Assembly: GCA_902592985.1 (NCBI GenBank)
Contig: CACJGR010000001.1
Coordinates: 1-64,000 of the forward strand
DNA: 64,000 nt
Reading direction: 5' to 3'
From: an uncultured Pelagibacteraceae bacterium
GTDB lineage: Bacteria; Pseudomonadota; Alphaproteobacteria; Pelagibacterales; Pelagibacteraceae
A program made the translations under genes and the position numbers. Shown here piece after piece: positions 28,226 to 36,351 of the stretch. The stretch's first letter is position 1, and the number at the start of each line of letters is the position of its first letter. A model generated the notes under the pieces. It ran no database searches. It was not told the DNA's origin and saw only the letters and a program-made list of their open reading frames with translations.

Positions 28226-29273
28226 ATAAATTCATGTTTACAGCAGCACCTACTGCGGAAACTTTTCTAAATCCTAAATTGCTAGTTAAATGGTCGTATC
28301 TTCCACCTTGAAGTAGGGTTATAAATTTTGATTTAATTTTTACTTCTATAGAAAAAATCATTGAACTATAAAATTCAACTTCTCTGCCATTAGCAGCTGA
28401 AAATTCTATTTTTAAGTTTTTATTATTACTTTTGTTTAAAGGAAAAAAACCTTTACCAACAATTACATTAATTTTATTTTTTTTAAAAAATGCATTTAAA
28501 ACTTTGGGTGCTTCTTTTAATGGACATTTTATTTTTAAAAATTGTTTTATTATATTTGTATTCTTTTTCCCAGTTGATGAACTTCTCGGATCTTTAATCT
28601 TCATATTAAATCTATCCAATACTTCTTTATAAGTTCTACCCGCAATTATTTTACTTTGGTTTTCTTTTCTCATTTTTTGATATCTCGATTTATCTGTTTC
28701 AACAAATACTGGGTCTATATCTGAATTTGTTTCTAATCTTTTTAACAATTCGTTAAAATAATTTTCATTCCAGTAATATCTTTTAAGTCTATTTTTCCAT
28801 CTTCTTGGAATATCTAGTTTATCAATTAACAAATTAAACAATTCAACATTGCCAATTTTTAAAACTGACTTTTTAAAACCACTGCTTTTTAAAATTTTTA
28901 AAGATGTATCTATAATTTCTTCGTCATCTTTCTGTTTGTTCTTAGAGCCTAGAATTTCATATCCAATTTGATTTTTTATAATGCTATCTTTTTTTTGGTA
29001 ATTTTTTCTAAACGCTTCACCGGTATAAAAAATTTTTTCTCTAATGTCTTTTTTGTTTTGGATAAATCTTATTACTGAGGAAATTGTTAAGTCTGGTCTT
29101 AAACAAAGTTCCCTTCCATTTAAATCATAAAATGAAAATAAGAATTTCTTAAAATTTTCCCCGGATCTTTGAAGGATATATTTACTTTCGAGAACGGGAT
29201 CTAATGTAATATTGCTAAAACCCTTGGACTTAATAGATCTAAGGATTTTTTCAGATAATTTTTTTGATTTCAT
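28218..29273 (-). CDS. hisZ: ATP phosphoribosyltransferase regulatory subunit, class II aaRS-like
   Basis: HisRS-like motif (LCLRPDLTISSVIRFI; GGRYDHLTSNLGFRKVSAVGAAVNM) next to short hisG. Confidence 0.88.
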   Translation of the reverse strand: MKSKKLSEKILRSIKSKGFSNITLDPVLESKYILQRSGENFKKFLFSFYDLNGRELCLRPDLTISSVIRFIQNKKDIREKIFYTGEAFRKNYQKKDSIIKNQIGYEILGSKNKQKDDEEIIDTSLKILKSSGFKKSVLKIGNVELFNLLIDKLDIPRRWKNRLKRYYWNENYFNELLKRLETNSDIDPVFVETDKSRYQKMRKENQSKIIAGRTYKEVLDRFNMKIKDPRSSSTGKKNTNIIKQFLKIKCPLKEAPKVLNAFFKKNKINVIVGKGFFPLNKSNNKNLKIEFSAANGREVEFYSSMIFSIEVKIKSKFITLLQGGRYDHLTSNLGFRKVSAVGAAVNMNLYD

Positions 29274-30642
29274 TTATTAGACTTTCTCTTGAAACAGTTT
29301 TTTGATCATTTTCTTTTAAAGACTTTAATTTTTTTATAGTGAATTTATTTTCTTTAATCTCATACTCACCCATTATAATAGCAACTGAAGAACCTTTTTT
29401 ATCTGCATAATTTAATTGTTTTTTTAAATTTTTTGATGAATCCAAATATAATTCGGAACTTATTCCATTGTCTCTTAAATAATCTAAAGTTTCATAATAT
29501 TTTTTTAAATATTTTTTGTCTAAAATACAAATAAGAACTGGCTCATTATTTTTTGTTTTAATTGAGTTAATTTGACTTAAAACAAATAGCAATCTATCTA
29601 CTCCAATGCTCATTCCTGTTCCTGGAAAGTCTACTCCCTTAAATCTTGATACAAGTTTGTCATAACGACCTCCGGAAGCAATACTTCCAATGTCTACTTC
29701 TTTTCCTTTTGAATTTTTAACTTTAAAATTAAGATTAGTTTCTATACAAAATCCATCATAATAATCTAAGCCACGCACAATATTAAAATTAGTCTTTATA
29801 AATTCTTGATATTTTCCATAACTTATAATTTCTAAAAGATCTTCAGTTTCTTTTATTCCTTCAACTGATAAAGGGTTTTTTAAGGCTAATTTTAAATCTT
29901 TCAAATCTCTGATTTTTAAAAAATTTATAATCTCTGAAGCTTGAGTTTCAGATAAATCTGCTCCTTTGGTCACTGCTCCAGATGAATCTAGTCTTTCTTT
30001 TTTAAGAAGGTCTTCTACGCCTTTTAAACCAACTCTATCAAGTTTATCAATTGCTCTAATTACTTTTAATTCTTGAGATTTGTCAGAAATTTTTAACTCA
30101 TTAATCAATCCTTGAATTATTTTTCTATTACTAATGCTTACTTTAAATTGTTTTTTGCTTAGTCCACATTTTGTCAAAGTATCAGCAATAATGTTACAAA
30201 TTTCAGCATCTGTTTGGCTTGCATTGACATTTCCAATAATATCTACATCGGCTTGAGTAAATTCACGATACCTTGCATTTCCACTTTTTTCGTTTCTCCA
30301 AACATTTCCTATTGCATATCTTTTATATGGAAAAGAAAGTTCTCTATAATTTTGAGCAACAAACCTACTTAAAGGACTACTTAAATCATATCGAAGTGTA
30401 ATTTTTTCATTACCATCATTAAATGTGAATACATCAGACATGGGATTATCTTCATCGTCTGCTAAAAACGAACCTATATTTTTACTAATCTCAAAAGATG
30501 GTGTCTCTAAAGGGCTAAAACCATAATTTAAAAAATTATTTTCTATGGTTTTAACTAACCATTTTTTTAGAGTTAATCTTTTACTCCATCTATCTTCAAA
30601 ACCTGAAGGTAGTCCAGGTATTAATTTTTCTTTTTTCTTCAT
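29251..30642 (-). CDS. hisS: Histidyl-tRNA synthetase
   Basis: LPSGFEDRWSKR; TLRYDLSSPLSRFVA; REFTQADVDIIG; ASGGRYDKLVSRF; true ATG at 30642, because the tracked start lies inside tRNA-His. Confidence 0.95.
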   Translation of the reverse strand: MKKKEKLIPGLPSGFEDRWSKRLTLKKWLVKTIENNFLNYGFSPLETPSFEISKNIGSFLADDEDNPMSDVFTFNDGNEKITLRYDLSSPLSRFVAQNYRELSFPYKRYAIGNVWRNEKSGNARYREFTQADVDIIGNVNASQTDAEICNIIADTLTKCGLSKKQFKVSISNRKIIQGLINELKISDKSQELKVIRAIDKLDRVGLKGVEDLLKKERLDSSGAVTKGADLSETQASEIINFLKIRDLKDLKLALKNPLSVEGIKETEDLLEIISYGKYQEFIKTNFNIVRGLDYYDGFCIETNLNFKVKNSKGKEVDIGSIASGGRYDKLVSRFKGVDFPGTGMSIGVDRLLFVLSQINSIKTKNNEPVLICILDKKYLKKYYETLDYLRDNGISSELYLDSSKNLKKQLNYADKKGSSVAIIMGEYEIKENKFTIKKLKSLKENDQKTVSRESLINEIKKII

Positions 30643-30645
30643 TTT

Positions 30646-30720
30646 TGGTACCGCCTCTTGGAATTGAACCAAGATTGAGAGTTCCACAAACTCCAGGATT
30701 AACCATTATCCGAAGGCGGC
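30646..30720 (-). tRNA. tRNA-His(GTG), CCA encoded
   Basis: Manual cloverleaf: GCCGCCT/AGGCGGT acceptor, D-stem GGAT/ATCC, anticodon stem GGAGT-TTGTGGA-ACTCT, TTCAATT T-loop, A73 plus CCA; anticodon at 30685-30687. Confidence 0.95.
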
Positions 30721-30772
30721 ATCCTTTCTTTGTTTTATACTAATTGTTATTAAATTTAAATTTATAAAATGA

Positions 30773-30847
30773 TTAAATTGCTAGCGGGCAGCCAGCATGC
30801 GAATGATGTCTGTGAGAATTTCTTGATACTTTAATTTTTTTAATCAT
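30773..30847 (-). promoter_or_regulatory. Candidate histidine leader-peptide ORF (24 aa: MIKKIKVSRNSHRHHSHAGCPLAI)
   Basis: ATG to TAA ORF with 4 His in 6 residues, directly upstream of tRNA-His/hisS/hisZ/hisG on the same strand; overlaps hairpin 30780-30796 and inverted repeat 30769-30777/30839-30847. Confidence 0.6.
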
Positions 30848-30854
30848 TGCGCGT

Positions 30855-30882
30855 TAAATAACACTTATTTTAATAAATGCAA
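30855..30882 (-). promoter_or_regulatory. Candidate promoter (-35 TTGCAT, 16-nt spacer, -10 TATTTA) placing the start site at about the leader ATG
   Basis: Hexamer spacing on the minus strand upstream of the leader ORF. Confidence 0.35.
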
Positions 30883-30902
30883 GTAGGTTTTGCATAGGAA
30901 CA

Positions 30903-30927
30903 GAAAAAGCTTTTTTTAGCTTTTAAA
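30903..30927 (-). terminator. Possible terminator downstream of the cold shock gene
   Basis: Minus strand AAAAGCT-aaaaa-AGCTTTTT hairpin ending in a T run. Confidence 0.45.
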
Positions 30928-30956
30928 ATCCCTATACAAATTTATGTGAATTAGAA

Positions 30957-31166
30957 TTAAGAGGTTTTTTGCAACTTTACTGCAGATGGGCCTTTTTCTC
31001 CGTCTTCAACTTCAAATGTTAATTCGTCACCTTCATTAAGAAATCTTAATCCAGCTTCTCTTACCGCGCTAGCGTGAACAAATACATCTTTTTCTTTGTC
31101 TTCTCTTTCAATGAAACCATATCCTTTTTTTCCATTGAACCATTTTACTTTGCCTTTTAGACTCAT
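30957..31166 (-). CDS. Cold shock protein (CspA family)
   Basis: [31 protein letters not shown]. Confidence 0.97.
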   Translation of the reverse strand: MSLKGKVKWFNGKKGYGFIEREDKEKDVFVHASAVREAGLRFLNEGDELTFEVEDGEKGPSAVKLQKTS

Positions 31167-31277
31167 TTTTACTCTTCCTTTTATTGTTTTACTTTAAGCT
31201 AAACTTTAGCCTGTGATTAATTATTAGATTTTAATATTGATTGCAAGATTAATTAAATTAATTTTTGTTTCAATATA

Positions 31278-31352
31278 TGGTGCCTCGGGAAGGATTCGCA
31301 CCTCCGACACAAGCCTTTTCAGGGCTCTGCTCTACTCCTGAGCTACCGAGGC
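31278..31352 (-). tRNA. tRNA-Phe(GAA), CCA encoded
   Basis: Manual cloverleaf GCCTCGG/CCGAGGC acceptor; anticodon loop CTGAAAA; terminal ACCA. Confidence 0.95.
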
Positions 31353-31357
31353 AAAAA

Positions 31358-31573
31358 TCAAAATCTAAAAATAATTCTGCCTTTTGTAAGATCGTAAGGA
31401 GTTACTTCAACAGTAACATTATCGCCTTGTAAAACCCGAATTCTATTTTTTCTCAACTTTCCTGCTGTGTGTGCTGTTACAATATGATTATTTTCTAATT
31501 GCACTCTAAACATAGCATTTGGTAGCAAGTCGATTACCTTACCTTTAAATTCAAGTAAATCTTGTTTTGACAA
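31358..31573 (-). CDS. infA: Translation initiation factor IF-1
   Basis: [64 protein letters not shown]. Confidence 0.98.
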   Translation of the reverse strand: MSKQDLLEFKGKVIDLLPNAMFRVQLENNHIVTAHTAGKLRKNRIRVLQGDNVTVEVTPYDLTKGRIIFRF

Positions 31574-31575
31574 AT

Positions 31576-32859
31576 CTATTTTCTCCTAATTCTTAATTCG
31601 ACAGATTTAGCGTGTCCTTCTAAACCTTCGAAATTTGCAAGAGTTATAACTGAAGGACCAAGAGTTTCAATACCCTTTTTTGATAAATTTATATATGAAA
31701 TTCTTTTATAAAAATCATAAACACTTAATCCCGATGAAAATTTAGCAGATCCAGATGTTGGTAATACATGATTAGGTCCGGCCAAATAATCTCCTACTGC
31801 CTCTGTAGAATATTTGCCAAGAAAAATAGAACCAGCATTAGTGATTCTATTTACAATATTTTTATAATTTTTTATATTTAACTCTAAATGTTCCGGAGAA
31901 ATTTTATTAATTACTTCAATCAATTTTTGGTCTGATGAAACACATATTAAAATTCCATTAGACTCTAAACTTTTAGTAGCGATTAATTTCCTTGGTAATT
32001 TTTTTAATTGTTTAAATAATGATTCTTTAACTTTTTTAATAAGATTTTTATCTTTTGAAATTAATATACTTTGTGATAGTTCATCATGTTCTGCTTGGGC
32101 AATTAAATCAGATGCGACCCAATTAGGATTGCTATATTTATCACCCACAACAGTAATTTCTGATGGTCCAGCAATCATATCAATTCCAGCGTCGCCAAAT
32201 ACTTTTTTTTTAGCAGTCGTCACATATAAATTACCTGGACCAACAATTTTATTAACTTTAATAATTTTTTTCGTACCGTATGCAAGAGTTGCTATTGCTT
32301 GGGCTCCACCGATAGAATAAATTTCTTTAATTCCACACTTTTTTGCCGCATATAAAACACCTGAATTTTGCTTTCCTTTGTTTCTTGGATTAACCATAAC
32401 TATTCTTTTGACTCCAGCAATAACTGCAGGAATCGCATTCATTAATACAGTGCTTGGATAAGAGGCTGTTCCTCCAGGAACATATATTCCAACAGAGTCT
32501 ATCGGCATATATTTATAGTTTAATTTATTTTGTAATTTGTCTTTATAAAAAATATTTTTTACTTTTTGCTTTGAGTGAAATTGAAAAATTCTGTTATATG
32601 CAAGATCAATAGATTTTTTAACTTTTTTATCTAGTTTTTTAATTTGTTTTTGGATTTCTTTAGGTCTTGAAAAAATTACAGAATTTTTTCCAAATTTTTT
32701 TTCATACTTTATAAGTGCTTTATGTCCATTTTTTTTGATATCTTCAATTATGCTTACAACTATATTTGAATCAAATTTTATTGTTTTTTTTCTTTTTAAA
32801 AGCAAATTGTCCAATGAAGAACAAAAGTTTTTTTTTTTACTATCTAAAATTTTAATCAT
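31576..32859 (-). CDS. hisD: Histidinol dehydrogenase
   Basis: [72 protein letters not shown]. Confidence 0.97.
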   Translation of the reverse strand: MIKILDSKKKNFCSSLDNLLLKRKKTIKFDSNIVVSIIEDIKKNGHKALIKYEKKFGKNSVIFSRPKEIQKQIKKLDKKVKKSIDLAYNRIFQFHSKQKVKNIFYKDKLQNKLNYKYMPIDSVGIYVPGGTASYPSTVLMNAIPAVIAGVKRIVMVNPRNKGKQNSGVLYAAKKCGIKEIYSIGGAQAIATLAYGTKKIIKVNKIVGPGNLYVTTAKKKVFGDAGIDMIAGPSEITVVGDKYSNPNWVASDLIAQAEHDELSQSILISKDKNLIKKVKESLFKQLKKLPRKLIATKSLESNGILICVSSDQKLIEVINKISPEHLELNIKNYKNIVNRITNAGSIFLGKYSTEAVGDYLAGPNHVLPTSGSAKFSSGLSVYDFYKRISYINLSKKGIETLGPSVITLANFEGLEGHAKSVELRIRRK

Positions 32860-33255
32860 TTATATATCTTTGTTTTGGTCCTCTAAAGTAGCCTCAACTA
32901 TTTCTGTTGATAATGTTATATATTCATTATTAGAAAAAATTAAGTTTATCTCGTAATTTTTCTTATTTTTTAGAAGTTCAATGGTAAATAGCTCTAATAC
33001 CAAATTTAAATCATTTTGATTAACATTTTTAGATTTAACACTGTCTACAAATTCAAATTTACAAATACTATTAATTTTTATGCTTTTATTGTCTACTTCT
33101 TTGTTAAGTCTCTCTAAAGATATCAAAAATATTTTATTCTTAGGTAAATACTTTATTTCAGCTATTTTCACCTTTGCACCAGCACAATAAGCTGAAATTA
33201 ATTGCAAACCCTGGTTATCTTTAGCTATAATTTTTGCTAAATATCTTTTTGTCAT
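32860..33255 (-). CDS. DUF2948-like conserved protein between murA and hisD
   Basis: 131 aa; position and length match the alphaproteobacterial murA-hisD spacer gene. Confidence 0.65.
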   Translation of the reverse strand: MTKRYLAKIIAKDNQGLQLISAYCAGAKVKIAEIKYLPKNKIFLISLERLNKEVDNKSIKINSICKFEFVDSVKSKNVNQNDLNLVLELFTIELLKNKKNYEINLIFSNNEYITLSTEIVEATLEDQNKDI

Positions 33256-33258
33256 TTA

Positions 33259-34518
33259 TTAAGATAATCTTTTTATTTTAGCTCCAATTTTTTTTAATTT
33301 TATTTCGATTTGTTCATAACCTCTGTCCAAATGATAAATCCTATTGATTCTAGATTTACTTTTTGAAGTTAACGCGGCTAAAATTAAAGAAACTGATGCT
33401 CTCAAATCTGTTGCCATTAATTCTGCCCCTTCAAATTTAGTATTGCCTTCAATTATTGCTTTATTACTTTTAATTTTAATTTTTGCTCCCATACGATTAA
33501 GTTCTGAAACATGCATAAATCTATTTTCAAAAATTTTTTCGCTAATTACAGATCTACTATCAGCTTTACATAACAAGACCATCATTTGTGCTTGTAAGTC
33601 AGTTGGAAAACCAGGATATGGCGCTGTTTTTATATTAATATTTTTAATTTTTTTATTTCCTTGAATTGTAATGTGATTTTTTTTTAATTTTATTTTTGCT
33701 CCTATCTTTTTCAATATATCTATTTCTGTTCTAATAATTTTAGGATTTATTCCCAAAATTTCTATTTTGCCTTTTGTTAAAGCAGCAGCGATTAAATAAG
33801 TTCCTGCCTCTATTCTATCAGGCATTATTTTGTAGTTTACTTCATCAAGGTTTTTAACTCCTAAAATTTTTACTGTTCTTTTACCTATCCATTTAATTTT
33901 ACATCCCATTTTATTTAGAAAGTTAACCATGTCTTTTATTTCAGGTTCAATTGCACAATTAGATAAAATAGTTTGTCCTTTTGCTAAACTCGCAGCAATA
34001 ATTAAGTTTTCAGTTGCTCCTACTGAAATTTTTGGAAATTTTATTTTTGCACCTACTAAACCTTTTGGAGCATTGGCATAAACATAACCTTGAGCAATTT
34101 TATATCTTACTCCAAGTTTTGATAAAGCTTTTAAATGAATATCTATAGGTCTTGTTCCAATTGCACAACCACCAGGCAAAGAAACTTTAGCTTTAGAATA
34201 TCTTGCTAGCAATGGACCAAGGACTAAAATTCCAGCTCTCATAGTTTTAACCAAACTATAAGAAACAAATGTTTTATTTTTTTTATTATTTTCAATTAAA
34301 ACTGATTTATTATTTTTTAAGTATTTTATTTTTGTGTCTAAAGATTTTAAAAGCAACAACATAGTTTCAATATCCTTTACTTTTGGGAGATTTCGTAGTT
34401 CTATTTTTTTATCCGAGAGTAAAGTTGCCGCTAATATTGGTAATGAAGCATTTTTAGAACCTGAAATTCTAACTTGTCCGTTGAGCGTATTTGCCCCTAA
34501 GACTTCCAATTTTTCCAT
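33259..34518 (-). CDS. murA: UDP-N-acetylglucosamine 1-carboxyvinyltransferase
   Basis: GSKNASLPILAATLL; LPGGCAIGTRPID; GFPTDLQAQMM; DRGYEQIEIKL. Confidence 0.96.
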   Translation of the reverse strand: MEKLEVLGANTLNGQVRISGSKNASLPILAATLLSDKKIELRNLPKVKDIETMLLLLKSLDTKIKYLKNNKSVLIENNKKNKTFVSYSLVKTMRAGILVLGPLLARYSKAKVSLPGGCAIGTRPIDIHLKALSKLGVRYKIAQGYVYANAPKGLVGAKIKFPKISVGATENLIIAASLAKGQTILSNCAIEPEIKDMVNFLNKMGCKIKWIGKRTVKILGVKNLDEVNYKIMPDRIEAGTYLIAAALTKGKIEILGINPKIIRTEIDILKKIGAKIKLKKNHITIQGNKKIKNINIKTAPYPGFPTDLQAQMMVLLCKADSRSVISEKIFENRFMHVSELNRMGAKIKIKSNKAIIEGNTKFEGAELMATDLRASVSLILAALTSKSKSRINRIYHLDRGYEQIEIKLKKIGAKIKRLS

Positions 34519-34520
34519 GA

Positions 34521-35078
34521 TTAAAGTTTAGGTAAAGTTGCCTCCGGTCCTTGTTTCATATATTTACCTTTTCTATCTGAATATGATACTTCAGGACTTT
34601 CGTTTCCTTTTAAAAATATAAATTGAGCTACACCTTCATTTGCATAAATTTTTGCTGGTAAAGGAGTGGTATTAGAAAATTCAAGAGTGACATGTCCCTC
34701 CCATCCTGGTTCTAAAGGTGTTACATTGACAATTATACCACATCTTGCATATGTAGATTTTCCTAGACAAATTACTAAAATATCTTTTGGAATTTTCCAA
34801 TATTCCTTTGTACTCGCTAAAACAAAAGAATTTGGAGGAATTATACATTCAGATGTTTTTTTTGTTACAAAATTTGTTGGTTTAAAATTTTTTGGATCAA
34901 TAGTTTCTGAGTTAACATCAGTAAATATTTTAAATTCATCTGAAACCCTAGCATCATACCCAAACGAAGACAAGCCAAAGGAAATTTTGTTGCCTCTTAT
35001 TTGTTTATCCTCAAAAGGAGAAATCATTTGGTGCTCTAATGCCATTTTTCTAATCCATTTATCAGAAAGAACAGACAT
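34521..35078 (-). CDS. dcd: dCTP deaminase
   Basis: [62 protein letters not shown]. Confidence 0.95.
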   Translation of the reverse strand: MSVLSDKWIRKMALEHQMISPFEDKQIRGNKISFGLSSFGYDARVSDEFKIFTDVNSETIDPKNFKPTNFVTKKTSECIIPPNSFVLASTKEYWKIPKDILVICLGKSTYARCGIIVNVTPLEPGWEGHVTLEFSNTTPLPAKIYANEGVAQFIFLKGNESPEVSYSDRKGKYMKQGPEATLPKL

Positions 35079-35180
35079 TTATTTATTTTTTTTCTTAAGT
35101 TTTTTTTGAAATAGTTTTCGTTTTTTTAGATTTTTCTTTAAAGCTAATTCAAGTTTAATAATTTTATCTTTATTATTCAT
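35079..35180 (-). CDS. Small basic protein (33 aa, MNNKDKIIKLELALKKNLKKRKLFQKKLKKKNK)
   Basis: Fills the gap between two same-strand genes and ends one base before dcd; absent from the ORF track because of size. Confidence 0.35.
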   Translation of the reverse strand: MNNKDKIIKLELALKKNLKKRKLFQKKLKKKNK

Positions 35181-35377
35181 TTTTTATTTGGATTTGTTAA
35201 ATCATCAAGAGTAATTGGTTTAGTAACATCAGACATAACGTTAACTTTAGATTCTTTTTTAATACCTTCTTTTGCTTGTCTTTTAGCTTTCCTTTCAGCA
35301 AGTTTTTTCTCTCTCTTAGCTTGCTTTTCCATGGCTTTCATACCTCTTGTAGATTTATAGTCGTAATGAATTCCCAT
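35177..35377 (-). CDS. Conserved-looking small charged protein (66 aa)
   Basis: MGIHYDYKSTRGMKAMEKQAKREKKLAERKAKRQ; good operon position. Confidence 0.6.
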   Translation of the reverse strand: MGIHYDYKSTRGMKAMEKQAKREKKLAERKAKRQAKEGIKKESKVNVMSDVTKPITLDDLTNPNKK

Positions 35378-35482
35378 AACAATTTTTCCTATGATAGATA
35401 TAAATCATTATAAGAAAAAAATTAAGGCAATAATTTGAATAAAGCGGTTTAATACATTAGTTTCTTTAAGATTGTGAATTTT

Positions 35483-35556
35483 GCCCCTATAGTTAAATGG
35501 CATAACACATCCATGGTAAGGATGAGTTTCAAGTTCGATTCTTGATGGGGGCACCA
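35483..35556 (+). tRNA. tRNA-Thr(GGT), CCA encoded
   Basis: Manual cloverleaf GCCCCTA/TGGGGGC; anticodon stem CATCC-ATGGTAA-GGATG; TTCGATT; terminal ACCA. Confidence 0.93.
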
Positions 35557-35569
35557 CAGTAATAAAATT

Positions 35570-36178
35570 TTATTTTTTACTACAAAAGTAGATATTTCTC
35601 TTTGAAGATATTTCTATTTTATCCAAAACATTAAAGTGTTTTTTTATATTATTTGATTTGTTTTTACTTAAATTAATTAAAATTAAATACTTTTTTTTCT
35701 TGGTTTTTAAAATTTTATTAATTAGTTTTTTAAAATCAGGAAGTTTTTTAAGAGGATCGTTAATTATAAATGATTCATATTTTTTGTTAGACATATCAAA
35801 TTTAAGAATATTTTTGTTATAAATTTTAATATTTTTATTTTTTAAATTTAATGAATCAATATAGATTTCTTTATCTAACTCAACTCCATCTATTTTATAT
35901 TTTTTAATTTTTCCAAAAAAATACAACACTTTTCCATATCCTGATCCTAAGTCACATATATACTTAATTTTTCTTTTATTTAAAAATACTTCTATCTTTT
36001 TTAAAAAATAAAAGGGACATGGAATTGGATCTGATAAAAATCTACTATTAGAATATTTAAATTTGTTATACTTTTTTGGATATTTTATATAAAAAAAAAT
36101 TTCAAAAATTAAAATGGGTATTGAATAAATATGGTAATTAATTAAAATTTCTACTAAAGCTTTTAAATATTTGTTCAT
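35570..36178 (-). CDS. Class I SAM-dependent methyltransferase-like protein
   Basis: YICDLGSGYGKVLYFFGK...IDGVELDKEIY. Confidence 0.7.
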   Translation of the reverse strand: MNKYLKALVEILINYHIYSIPILIFEIFFYIKYPKKYNKFKYSNSRFLSDPIPCPFYFLKKIEVFLNKRKIKYICDLGSGYGKVLYFFGKIKKYKIDGVELDKEIYIDSLNLKNKNIKIYNKNILKFDMSNKKYESFIINDPLKKLPDFKKLINKILKTKKKKYLILINLSKNKSNNIKKHFNVLDKIEISSKRNIYFCSKK

Positions 36179-36351
36179 TATTGAATTATTTAACTAAAAT
36201 ACAAAATTATCAATTTTTTTTTACACATATAATAAATCTTTACATATTGTGCTCAATTTAGAAAAAAATATATAATAAAAAACTGCCAATTTGATAATAA
36301 ATTTGTAAATTTTTATTTATATTGATTTAATACTATGAATAATAATTTTAT

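Noticed and set aside
30643-30687. N-terminal extension of the tracked hisS ORF (MELSILVQFQEAVPK)
   Set aside because: It is tRNA-His sequence read through in frame; the true start is the ATG at 30642.
30769-30834. Plus-strand 21-aa ORF MIKLLAGSQHANDVCENFLIL opposite the His leader
   Set aside because: No plus-strand gene follows it and it shows no compositional signal; the minus-strand frame has clustered His codons and a matching downstream operon. Conservation data could overturn this.
31167-31277. Small hairpin (GCTAA-agt-TTAGC) in the cspA leader as a cold-responsive element
   Set aside because: Five-bp A/T-rich stem; too weak to separate from chance without comparative data.
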